This document shows, one piece after another, positions 7,118-13,593 of a stretch of DNA of 13,593 nucleotides. The DNA is from Gemmatimonadales bacterium. Lineage in GTDB: Bacteria; Gemmatimonadota; Gemmatimonadetes; Gemmatimonadales; GWC2-71-9. The notes below the pieces were generated by a model that did not search any database, had not been told where the DNA came from, and was given only the letters and a program-made list of their open reading frames with translations. The translations under genes and the position numbers were made by a program. Positions within the stretch are counted from its first letter, which is position 1; the number at the start of each line of letters is the position of its first letter. Location of the stretch: positions 1 to 13,593 of the forward strand of contig JACCSZ010000257.1 in the NCBI GenBank assembly GCA_013812695.1. Reading direction: 5' to 3'.

Positions 7118-7486
7118 ATGCCGACCTACGAGTACAAGTGTCCCGACAGCCACACGTTCGAGAAGTTCCAGAAGATGACCGACAAGCCACGGGCCAAGTG
7201 TCCGACGTGTGGCAAGCCGGCCGTCCGGAAGATTTCGGGTGGGGCGGCGCTCGTGTTCAAGGGCAGCGGCTTCTACATCACCGACTACGGGAAGGACGGC
7301 AAGGGGCCACGGAAAGCCGAGTCCGAGAAGTCGGAGAAGCCAGCGGCCGAGGCGAAGCCCGACGCGCCGAAGGCGGACGCGAAATCCGTTAAAGACGCCG
7401 ATCCGAAGCCGCCCGCGAAGTCCGAGCCGCCGAAACCCGCCAAGGGCAGCTCGAGCCGCGGTGAGGGCAAGGCGGCCTCCGAGTGA
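7118..7486 (+). CDS. FmdB-family zinc-ribbon protein with a charged C-terminal tail
   Basis: This 122-residue protein begins MPTYEYKCPDSH, the FmdB (CxxC_CXXC_SSSS) regulatory-protein signature, and continues with KCPTCGKPAVRKISGG and FKGSGFYITDYGK, also family-typical. The second zinc knuckle (C28, C31) is intact. The first, normally CxxC, here reads C8-P-D-S-H12, so a serine stands where the second cysteine is usual and His12 may replace it as ligand. Residues from about 60 to 122 are a low-complexity Lys/Ala/Pro/Glu tail, probably disordered. The family was named from a formamidase-operon regulator, but most members have no demonstrated role. It opens the argS operon, overlapping the argS start by four bases (GTGA). 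The 80 bases between the cassette and its ATG should contain the operon promoter, but I could not identify convincing -35/-10 boxes or a strong ribosome-binding site. Confidence 0.88.
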   Translation: MPTYEYKCPDSHTFEKFQKMTDKPRAKCPTCGKPAVRKISGGAALVFKGSGFYITDYGKDGKGPRKAESEKSEKPAAEAKPDAPKADAKSVKDADPKPPAKSEPPKPAKGSSSRGEGKAASE

Positions 7487-9126
7487 GTGAGGCCTTACGC
7501 GCCGAGCTCGCGAGGGTGGCCTCCCGGCTCGGGGCCGACGGCGTCGAGTTCGTGCTCGAGCGGCCCCGCGACGCCGGCCATGGCGACCTCGCCACCAACC
7601 TGGCCATGGTGCTCGCCAAGCGGGAGCGCGCCAACCCGCGGGCGACGGCCGAGCGGGTGATCGACCAGCTCCGGCTCGCGCCGGACCTCGTCGAACGTGC
7701 CGAGATCGCCGGTCCGGGCTTCATCAACTTCTGGCTCGCCCAGGACCAGCTGTCGGCGCTGCACCGCCGCATCCTCGACGAGGGTCCGGCATACGGCCGC
7801 TCGATCTCCGGCGCCGGCCTCAGGGTCAACGTGGAGTTCGTCTCCGCCAATCCGACCGGTCCGCTCCACGTCGGTCACGGCCGCGGCGCCGCGCTCGGCG
7901 ACGCCATCGGGGCGCTGCTCGAGTGGACCGGCCACGCCGTCACCCGCGAGTTTTACGTCAACGATGCCGGCGTCCAGATCGATCGCCTGGCGCAGAGTCT
8001 GTGGGCCCGCGTGCGCGAGCTGTCGGGGTACGCGGCGACCATTCCCGACGGCGGCTACCATGGCGAGTACCTGCGCGACAACGCGCGGGACGTGCTGGCG
8101 TCCGAAGGCGCGGGGTTCGCCGACCTGTCCGAAGCGGAAGGCGTGAGCCGCGCCCGCGCGTTGGCGTTGCGCATCCAGCGTCAAGAGCAGGATCGCGATC
8201 TCGCCGAGTTCGGCGTGCGGTTCGACGTGGTGTCGTCCGAGCAGACGCTCTACGACTCTGGCCAGGTCGGGCGCGCACTCGAACTGCTCCACGCCCGCGG
8301 GCTCACCTTCGACGCGGACGGCGCACGCTGGCTCCGGACCACCGATTTCGGCGACGACCGGGACAGGGTGCTGCGGAAGTCCGACGGCAGCTTCACCTAC
8401 CTGGTCCCCGACATCGCCTACCACATCGACAAGCACGGCCGCGGCTTCGACCGCGCCATCGATGTGTGGGGCGCCGACCATCACGGCTACATCCCCCGGA
8501 TGCGGGCGGTGCTGCAGGCGCTGGGCTACCCGCCGGAATTCTTCGAGGTCGCCCTCGTCCAGCTCGTCAAGGTCGTGCGCGGCGGGGAAGAGTTGAAGAT
8601 GTCCAAGCGGAGCGGCGAGTTCGTCACCCTGCGCGAGCTGGTCGAGGAAGTCGGGGTGGATGCCGCGCGATACTTCTTCCTGATGCGGAAGGGCGCGAGC
8701 CCGCTCGACTTCGATCTGGACCTGGCCAAGAGCCAGACCGACGAGAACCCCGTCTTCTACGTGCAGATGGCGCATGCTCGCCTGAGCGGGATCTTTCGCA
8801 CCGCGGAGCGGGAGCCCGAGAGCGTCACCGGCGCGCTCGAGCTCGCGGCGCTTCCCGCGCCGCAGGACGCGGAGCTCCTCAAGACGCTGGCGACGTTTCC
8901 GGAGGTCGTCGAGAAGGCGGCGCGCGAGCGGGAGCCGCACCGGATCACCGTCTACCTCCACGAGCTCGCCACGACGGTGCACGGATGGTATCACCACACG
9001 CGCGCGGTCGGCGCGCCGGAAGGTCCGGACAGCGAGCGCGCCAGGCTGTTGCTCGCGCGCGCCGCGCGCATCGTGCTGGCCAACGGGCTCGCCCTCCTCG
9101 GCATCACCGCGCCCGACCGGATGTGA
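7483..9126 (+). CDS. argS: Arginyl-tRNA synthetase
   Basis: This class I aminoacyl-tRNA synthetase charges tRNA-Arg with arginine in the cytosol. The 547-residue product has an N-terminal Add-1 domain (about 1-85, including RPRDAGHGDLATNLAMVLAK). The catalytic Rossmann fold contains the HIGH motif as HVGHG at 129-133 within NPTGPLHVGHGRGAALGDA, and the KMSKS-equivalent KMSKRSGEFVTLRELVEEVG at 372 onward. The C-terminal DALR-type anticodon-binding helical domain contains YVQMAHARL and ends LGITAPDRM, close to the usual ArgS terminus. Length is normal and all motifs are intact. The start is a GTG overlapping the FmdB-like gene's stop as GTGA, so translation is probably coupled. The pfkB-family gene follows after four bases. 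Confidence 0.97.
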   Translation: MSEALRAELARVASRLGADGVEFVLERPRDAGHGDLATNLAMVLAKRERANPRATAERVIDQLRLAPDLVERAEIAGPGFINFWLAQDQLSALHRRILDEGPAYGRSISGAGLRVNVEFVSANPTGPLHVGHGRGAALGDAIGALLEWTGHAVTREFYVNDAGVQIDRLAQSLWARVRELSGYAATIPDGGYHGEYLRDNARDVLASEGAGFADLSEAEGVSRARALALRIQRQEQDRDLAEFGVRFDVVSSEQTLYDSGQVGRALELLHARGLTFDADGARWLRTTDFGDDRDRVLRKSDGSFTYLVPDIAYHIDKHGRGFDRAIDVWGADHHGYIPRMRAVLQALGYPPEFFEVALVQLVKVVRGGEELKMSKRSGEFVTLRELVEEVGVDAARYFFLMRKGASPLDFDLDLAKSQTDENPVFYVQMAHARLSGIFRTAEREPESVTGALELAALPAPQDAELLKTLATFPEVVEKAAREREPHRITVYLHELATTVHGWYHHTRAVGAPEGPDSERARLLLARAARIVLANGLALLGITAPDRM

Positions 9127-9130
9127 CCTG

Positions 9131-10051
9131 ATGAGCCTGCTCGTCGTCGGCAGCATCGCGCTCGACTCCATCTTCACGCCGTTCGGTGAGACGGCCGACG
9201 CCCTGGGTGGTTCCGCGGTGTACTTCAGCGTGGCCGGCGCGCTGCTCCATCCGGTGCAGGTGGTCGGCGTGGTCGGGAGTGACTATCCGGTCGGCGAGCT
9301 GGAGCGGCTGGCGCCGCGCGGCATCGACTGGAGCGGCGTCGAGCACGCGGCCGGCGAGAGCTTCCGGTGGAAGGGCAAATACTCGTACGACCTCCAGAGT
9401 CGCGAGACCCTCGATACCCGGCTAGGCGTCTTCGCCGACTTCCAGCCCAAGCTGCCCGAGGCCTTCCGATCGGCCAAGTTCCTGTTTCTGGGCAACATCG
9501 ATCCCGAGCTCCAGCTCGGCGTGCTGAGTCAGGTGCGCCGTCCGACGCTCGTCGCCTGCGACACCATGAACTACTGGATCCAGAGCAAGAGGGCCGTGCT
9601 GCTCGAGCTGCTGTCCCGCGTGGACGTCCTCATGGTGAACGACAGCGAGGCCCGCGAGCTGAGCGGCGACTGGAACATCCACCGCGCGGGCCGCTGGATC
9701 CTGGCGCACGGCCCCAAGCGCGTCGTCATCAAGCAGGGCGAGTACGGCGCGCTGCTGCTGGAGCCGGCGCGGACGTTCTACGTGCCGGCGTTTCCGCTCG
9801 AGACCGTCTACGATCCCACCGGCGCGGGCGACGCGTTCGCGGGCGGGTTCATGGCCTACCTCGCTCGCACGGGAATCGTGTCCGACGACCACATTCGGCG
9901 GGCGATGGTCGTCGGCGCCACCATGGGCTCGTACGCCGTCGAGCAGTTCGGTATTCGCGCCTTCGACCACGTCACGCTGGCCGATGTCGAGGCACGGATG
10001 CGCACGTTCCAGGATCTGACCCACGTGGCGCTGGCGGAGCCCCTCACGTGA
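9131..10051 (+). CDS. PfkB/ribokinase-family kinase of unassigned substrate
   Basis: This 306-residue cytosolic kinase belongs to the PfkB superfamily, which phosphorylates sugars or nucleosides with ATP. It shows the N-terminal GGSAVYFSVA glycine motif near residue 26, a central VLMVNDSEARELSG segment with the family N-x-x-E, and the C-terminal signature DPTGAGDAFAGGF at 228-240, where Asp234 is the expected catalytic base. The stretches SRETLDTRLGVFADFQPKLP and FLFLGNIDPELQLGVL look like a conserved subgroup that I remember in several phyla, generally annotated only as sugar kinase. The substrate cannot be read from the sequence. Position between argS and purM, four bases after argS and overlapping purM as GTGA, would suit a nucleoside or ribose-type substrate, but this is inference. 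Adenosine kinase and ribokinase are alternatives. Confidence 0.92.
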   Translation: MSLLVVGSIALDSIFTPFGETADALGGSAVYFSVAGALLHPVQVVGVVGSDYPVGELERLAPRGIDWSGVEHAAGESFRWKGKYSYDLQSRETLDTRLGVFADFQPKLPEAFRSAKFLFLGNIDPELQLGVLSQVRRPTLVACDTMNYWIQSKRAVLLELLSRVDVLMVNDSEARELSGDWNIHRAGRWILAHGPKRVVIKQGEYGALLLEPARTFYVPAFPLETVYDPTGAGDAFAGGFMAYLARTGIVSDDHIRRAMVVGATMGSYAVEQFGIRAFDHVTLADVEARMRTFQDLTHVALAEPLT

Positions 10052-11079
10052 CATCAGCGGGCGAGTACGCCGCCGCCGGGGTCGACCTGGCGCGCGCCGA
10101 CGAGGCGAAAGCCCGGATCGGCCAATTGGTCGCGGGCACCCGCACGGCGCTGTCGGCCGGTAAGGTGGGCGCGTTCGGTGGGATGGTGCGCCTGCCGGCG
10201 GGGATGCGGAAACCCACGCTGGTGCTCAGCACCGATGGGGTCGGCACGAAGGTGCTCGTGGCGCTCGAGGCCGGACGGTTCGACACGGTCGGGGAAGACC
10301 TCGTCAACCACAGCGTCAACGATATCCTGGTGCACGGGGCCCGCCCCATCGCGTTCATGGACTACATCGCGGGATCGGGCTTGAGCGTGGAGCAGATCGC
10401 CGGGCTGGTCGAGGGGATCGCCCGCGGCTGCCGGGCGCACGCGATGGCGCTGGCCGGCGGTGAGACGGCCCAGATGCCGGGGCTCTACCGACCCGGCACG
10501 TACGACCTGGCTGGAACGATCGTCGGCGTGGTCGAGGAGGACGAGGCCCTGCATGGCGAGGCCATCGTCCCGGGAGACCTGCTCCTCGGCTATGAGTCCA
10601 GCGGACTGCACACCAACGGGTACACGCTGGCCCGACGCATCGTGTTCGAGCGGATGAACCTCGGACTCGACCAAGTCCTCGAAGGGACGGGCTGCAGCGT
10701 GGCCGACGCGTTGCTGGCGGTGCACCGGAGCTACGCGTCGAGCGTCCTGCCGGTGATCGAACGGCTGCACGGGATGGCGCACATCACCGGTGGCGGCATT
10801 CCGGGAAACCTCGTGCGGATATTGCCCCCCGGGTGCGACGCGGTCGTGGATGCCACTTCTTGGGAGCTGCCGCCGCTGTTCGCCACCCTGCAGCAGGCGG
10901 GACGGGTGTCGACCGAGGAGATGCGGGACGTCTTCAACCTCGGCGTCGGACTCATCGCCGTGCTGCCCCCGGCCGCTGTCGCCTCTGCGCGAGCGGCCGC
11001 GCGTGCCGCCGGGGTCGCCACTTGGCCGGTGGGCGAGATTCGCCGGGGCAGCGCCGCGGTGCGGTTCGCCGGCCCCTGA
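10048..11079 (+). CDS. purM: Phosphoribosylformylglycinamidine cyclo-ligase (AIR synthetase)
   Basis: This is the fifth step of de novo purine synthesis: ATP-dependent closure of FGAM to aminoimidazole ribonucleotide, in the cytosol. The 343-residue product has the length of a complete PurM. Characteristic blocks in order are EYAAAGVDLARADEAKARI at the start, LSTDGVGTKVLVALEAGRFD, VGEDLVNHSVNDILVHGARP, AGGETAQMPGLYRPGTYDLAG (from about residue 136), LLGYESSGLHTNGYTLAR, HITGGGIPGNLVRILP and VFNLGVGLIAVLP. These cover the ATP-binding N-terminal AIRS domain and the AIRS_C domain. The frame is open further upstream through the kinase gene, but the GTG at 10048 gives the family N-terminus and a GTGA overlap with the kinase stop, so I use it. 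An exported protein gene follows after 13 bases with a strong ribosome-binding site. Confidence 0.97.
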   Translation: MTSAGEYAAAGVDLARADEAKARIGQLVAGTRTALSAGKVGAFGGMVRLPAGMRKPTLVLSTDGVGTKVLVALEAGRFDTVGEDLVNHSVNDILVHGARPIAFMDYIAGSGLSVEQIAGLVEGIARGCRAHAMALAGGETAQMPGLYRPGTYDLAGTIVGVVEEDEALHGEAIVPGDLLLGYESSGLHTNGYTLARRIVFERMNLGLDQVLEGTGCSVADALLAVHRSYASSVLPVIERLHGMAHITGGGIPGNLVRILPPGCDAVVDATSWELPPLFATLQQAGRVSTEEMRDVFNLGVGLIAVLPPAAVASARAAARAAGVATWPVGEIRRGSAAVRFAGP

Positions 11080-11084
11080 AGGAG
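11079..11084 (+). promoter_or_regulatory. Strong Shine-Dalgarno (AAGGAG) before the exported-protein gene
   Basis: AAGGAG begins at the last base of the purM stop codon and sits eight bases before the ATG at 11093. It is the best ribosome-binding site in the window and fixes that start. Most other junctions rely on coupled starts instead. Confidence 0.8.
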
Positions 11085-11092
11085 CCGTCCCG

Positions 11093-12049
11093 ATGCGCCC
11101 CGCACCCCTCTGCTGCACAGTCGCTCTGGCGTTCGCCGCCTCCACCCTCCATGCCCAGGCCGCCGAATGCGGCGCGTACAGCGGCGACTCCCAGCGCGTC
11201 TGCACCGCGGCGGTCGATGCCACCAGATCCGTCCATCCGCTGCTCGGCGCGATCGTGAGCGGCGGCAACCCGGTGCTCGGTACCGGCAGTCCGCTGGGCG
11301 GCCCCGGGCACTTCTCGGTGACGGCGCGCGTGAACGCGATTGAGGTCGTGCTGCCGCGACTCTCGTATGACGGCAGCAGCGCGATCGTGCCCCGCGGTCA
11401 GAAGGTGTTCGCGCCCGCGCCGCAGATCGAGGCGGCGGTGGGCGTCTACGGTGGGCTGCCCTCCGGCCTGCTGGCGGTCGACCTGCTCGGCTCCGCTCAG
11501 CTTCTGCCCGCAGGCGTCTTCGACGACCTCCGTGTCGACGAGGACGCCCGGCGCATCGGCGACGTGGCGCTTGGCCTCGGGTTCGGCGCGCGCGTGGGAA
11601 TCCTGAACGAGACAGGGCCATTGCCGGGGCTCTCACTGAGCGTGATGCGGCGCGACCTCCCCGCGCTCACCTATGGAGATGTCGCCGCAGACGAGTTTCA
11701 GTATGCCATCGACCTGCGTGCGACCAACGTCCGCCTGGTCGCCAGCAAGCAGGTCGCGTTTCTGGCGCTGGCCGGCGGCCTCGGCTGGGACAAGTACACG
11801 GGCGATGGGGTCATCCGGGTCGCCGAACGTCGTCCCCCGTCCGTCAGCCCGCCCGACGTGCCGTTCGAGCTCAGCACCTCGCGCGCCTCCGCGTTCCTCA
11901 ACGCCGGCTTCAGCCTGGCCGTCGTCCGGCTGGTCGCGGAGGTCGGGTACCTCGGGGGCAAGGATCAAGAGCTCACCACCGAGTTCGAGGACATCGACAC
12001 CACCGAGGGGAAGTTCTTCGGGGGCCTGGGCCTCCGCGTGGGCTTCTGA
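11093..12049 (+). CDS. Exported protein, probable outer-membrane beta-barrel, function unknown
   Basis: This 318-residue protein has no family I can name. Residues 1-23 form a Sec signal peptide (MRPAP, then a hydrophobic run, ending LHAQA before AE), without a lipobox at the cleavage site. Cysteines at 26 and 37 in the mature N-terminus could form a disulfide. The rest is rich in Gly and alternating hydrophobic/polar stretches (FSVTARVNAIEVVLP, QIEAAVGVYGG, DVALGLGFGARVGIL, AFLALAGGLGWDKY, LVAEVGYLGG), as in transmembrane beta-strands. It ends GGLGLRVGF with a terminal phenylalanine, the usual BAM-recognised end of outer-membrane proteins. It lies between purM and ribD in the same orientation, 13 bases after purM and seven bases before ribD, with a good ribosome-binding site. 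Its role cannot be inferred; a barrel of structural or transport function is the best guess. Confidence 0.8.
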   Translation: MRPAPLCCTVALAFAASTLHAQAAECGAYSGDSQRVCTAAVDATRSVHPLLGAIVSGGNPVLGTGSPLGGPGHFSVTARVNAIEVVLPRLSYDGSSAIVPRGQKVFAPAPQIEAAVGVYGGLPSGLLAVDLLGSAQLLPAGVFDDLRVDEDARRIGDVALGLGFGARVGILNETGPLPGLSLSVMRRDLPALTYGDVAADEFQYAIDLRATNVRLVASKQVAFLALAGGLGWDKYTGDGVIRVAERRPPSVSPPDVPFELSTSRASAFLNAGFSLAVVRLVAEVGYLGGKDQELTTEFEDIDTTEGKFFGGLGLRVGF

Positions 12050-12056
12050 GCGTGGG

Positions 12057-13130
12057 GTGACCGAGCGGGAGGCCATGGCCCGGGCACTGGCGCTCGCCTG
12101 GCGCGGGTGGGGCCGGGTCCAGCCGAACCCGCTCGTGGGCGCCGTCGTCCTCCAGGGCGACCAGCTCGTGGGGGAGGGCTGGCACGCGGAGCACGGCGGC
12201 AGCCACGCGGAGGCCGCCGCGCTCGCCGCCGCCGGCGAGCAGGCGCGTGGCGCCACCGTCGTCTGCACACTCGAGCCGTGTGACCATCACGGCAAACAGC
12301 CGCCATGCACCGGTGCGGTGCGGGCGGCCGGCGTTCGCCGCGTGGTCGCCGCGCTGCACGATCCCAACCCGATCGCCGCCGGGGGGGCCGAGCGCCTGCG
12401 AGCCGCCGGCATCGACGTCGAGCTCGGGCTCCTGGCCGACGAGGCCCGGGCGCAGAACGCCATCTTCCTGCACCAGCAGCGCGATCGATCGCGCCCGTAC
12501 GTCGCCCTCAAGCTCGCCACGTCGATCGATGGGCGCATCGCGGACGCCAACGGCCACTCGCGCTGGCTGTCGGGCCAGCCCGCGCGAGATTTCGTGCAGT
12601 GGCTCCGGGCCGGTTTCGACGCGGTCGCGGTCGGTGGGGTGACGGCGCGTGCCGATGATCCCTCGCTCACGGTGCGCGGCGCGCTCCAGCCGCGGGTGCC
12701 GCCTCGTCGCGTCGTCTTCGCGGCCGACGCCGACGTGCCGCTCTCGCTCCGGCTGGTGCGCACCGCTCGCGATACGTCCACGTTGGTGATTGCCGGGACG
12801 AGTGCCGGCGAGAACCAGGTGGCGGCACTCGAAGCGGCCGGAGTGGGCGTGATCCGTGCGGCGTCGCTGATCGATGCCCTCGCGGCGGCGCGTCACACCG
12901 GCATTGTCTCGCTCCTGGTCGAAGGGGGCGGGCGGCTGGCCGGGGCGCTGCTGGCCGCCGGGCTCGTCGATCGATATTACTGGGTGCAGACCCCGCTTTG
13001 GCTCGGCAAGTCGGGCGTCCGCGCCGTCGCCGGCCTGCCCGCCGTTCCGCTCGCCGATACCGCGCGCTGGCGGGTCACCGACCGCCGAGCGCTCGGCGAG
13101 GACACCCTGCTCGTCCTGGATCGGGGCTGA
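12057..13130 (+). CDS. ribD: Bifunctional diaminohydroxyphosphoribosylaminopyrimidine deaminase / 5-amino-6-(5-phosphoribosylamino)uracil reductase
   Basis: This enzyme catalyses the deamination and NADPH-dependent reduction steps of riboflavin synthesis. The 357 residues are a normal RibD. The N-terminal cytidine-deaminase-like domain (about 1-145) has QPNPLVGAVV, the zinc histidine and catalytic glutamate in SHAEAAAL, and the zinc-cysteine motif TLEPCDHHGKQPPCTGAV. The C-terminal DHFR-like reductase domain (from about 150) has PYVALKLATSIDGRIA, SRWLSGQPARDFVQWLR, FDAVAVGGVTARADDPSLTVR and LVEGGGRLAGALLAAGLVD. The start is the GTG at 12057, seven bases after the exported-protein gene; the ATG at 12075 would remove residues that precede the first conserved helix. 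No FMN riboswitch fits in the gap, so any flavin control must act from further upstream. Its stop overlaps the riboflavin synthase ATG by one base. Confidence 0.96.
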   Translation: MTEREAMARALALAWRGWGRVQPNPLVGAVVLQGDQLVGEGWHAEHGGSHAEAAALAAAGEQARGATVVCTLEPCDHHGKQPPCTGAVRAAGVRRVVAALHDPNPIAAGGAERLRAAGIDVELGLLADEARAQNAIFLHQQRDRSRPYVALKLATSIDGRIADANGHSRWLSGQPARDFVQWLRAGFDAVAVGGVTARADDPSLTVRGALQPRVPPRRVVFAADADVPLSLRLVRTARDTSTLVIAGTSAGENQVAALEAAGVGVIRAASLIDALAAARHTGIVSLLVEGGGRLAGALLAAGLVDRYYWVQTPLWLGKSGVRAVAGLPAVPLADTARWRVTDRRALGEDTLLVLDRG

Positions 13131-13593
13131 TGTTCACCGGCCTCGTCACCGCCGTCGGCCATGTGAGCCGGCGCTCGCACTCGGAGGCCGGGCTCGAGCT
13201 CTCGATCGCGAGTCCATACGAGGCGCTGGCGCTCGGGGAAAGCATCGCGGTGGATGGCGCCTGCCTCACGGTGCAGTCCCACGCCGCCGGCGAGTTCACA
13301 GTCCACATTATACGGACCTCGATAAATCGCACAAATTTCAGCACTTACGAACCGAGGCGGACGCTAAATCTCGAGCGGGCGCTTAGAGCCGGCGATCGGC
13401 TGGGCGGGCACCTGGTCCAAGGACACGTGGATGGGATTGGGACAGTCGACGTCGTGTCGGAGCTGGACGACGCGCGGCTCATCGACATCCGCGTCCCGCC
13501 GGAGGTGGCCCGCGCGTCCGTCCCGCTCGGCTCGATCGCGGTCGACGGCGTGAGCCTCACGGTCAACGCCGTACCGGCGCCGGGCCTGATCCA
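13130..13593 (+). CDS. ribE: Riboflavin synthase, alpha subunit (3' partial)
   Basis: This enzyme dismutates two 6,7-dimethyl-8-ribityllumazines into riboflavin and the RibD-pathway pyrimidine. The frame runs open to the window end, giving 154 residues of an expected 200-220. It begins with the conserved MFTGLVTAVG. The first lumazine-binding repeat has LGESIAVDGACLTV, a stretch ending NLERALRAGDRLGG, then HLVQGHVDG; the second repeat begins and shows VPLGSIAVDGVSLTVN. A patch from about base 13297 to 13375 is only about half GC, with codons ATA, AAT, CTA, ACA and AGA that its neighbours avoid. There the usual E-T-L-x-x-T reads R-T-S-I-N-R-T. The frame remains intact. It starts one base inside the ribD stop, so the two are coupled, and ribBA/ribH would be expected beyond the window. 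Confidence 0.95.
   Translation, partial: MFTGLVTAVGHVSRRSHSEAGLELSIASPYEALALGESIAVDGACLTVQSHAAGEFTVHIIRTSINRTNFSTYEPRRTLNLERALRAGDRLGGHLVQGHVDGIGTVDVVSELDDARLIDIRVPPEVARASVPLGSIAVDGVSLTVNAVPAPGLI

Noticed and set aside
7495..9177. Long - strand open frame of 560 codons opposite argS
   Set aside because: It mirrors argS codon by codon, has no recognisable domain, and would abolish the intact HVGHG/KMSKR synthetase reading.
9367..11079. purM frame extended upstream to a 570-codon protein
   Set aside because: The first 227 codons overlap the kinase gene out of frame and are Arg-rich without similarity. The GTG at 10048 gives a complete PurM.
12050..12056. FMN riboswitch before the rib genes
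   Set aside because: Only seven bases separate the exported-protein gene from ribD, and nothing like an RFN element is seen upstream within the operon.
11673..13130. ribD frame extended upstream into the exported-protein gene
   Set aside because: The extra 128 codons are a Ser/Arg-rich shadow of the exported protein. RibD homology begins just after the GTG at 12057.
13295..13313. TTCACA ... TTATAC in the AT-rich patch as an internal promoter
   Set aside because: The spacing between the two boxes is only seven bases, far too short for a sigma-70 type promoter.

Overview
The window is 13.6 kb of high-GC DNA, roughly 70% by eye, in which every convincing gene lies on the + strand. Gene content and protein style are bacterial and Gram-negative-like (an exported protein with an outer-membrane-type C-terminus, a split methylmalonyl-CoA mutase, class I fructose-bisphosphatase, ComFB next to ComEC). 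Together these fit an environmental Gemmatimonadota-type genome best. That placement is an inference from memory, not a phylogenetic result.

Region 1 (1-4859) holds the 3' part of miaB, then comFB, comEC and fbp. miaB and comFB overlap by four bases, comEC follows after 16 bases and fbp after 27, so they probably form one transcript. They combine tRNA modification, a small possible signal-binding competence protein, the DNA-uptake channel and a gluconeogenic enzyme.

Region 2 (4860-7117) is the only repeat-rich part. A 27-bp inverted repeat (4898-4979) sits immediately before a methylmalonyl-CoA mutase large-subunit gene whose start looks pushed inward. Behind that gene lies a 441-bp cassette (6597-7037) bounded by imperfect terminal inverted repeats. 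It encodes a GxxExxY-family PD-(D/E)XK-like protein whose first codons are themselves repeat sequence. The cassette gene is visibly less GC-rich than its surroundings and is the most mobile-looking and least understood item here.

Region 3 (7118-13593) is a dense housekeeping operon: fmdB-like zinc ribbon, argS, a pfkB-family kinase, purM, an exported barrel-like protein of unknown function, ribD and the 5' part of the riboflavin synthase gene. Junctions are 1-4 base overlaps or gaps of 4-13 bases. purM (purine synthesis, ultimately GTP) and ribD/ribE (riboflavin from GTP) are metabolically linked. The kinase between argS and purM has no assigned substrate.

I saw no tRNA, rRNA, CRISPR array, transposase, phage gene or recognisable riboswitch. 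No intergenic stretch exceeds 130 bases.
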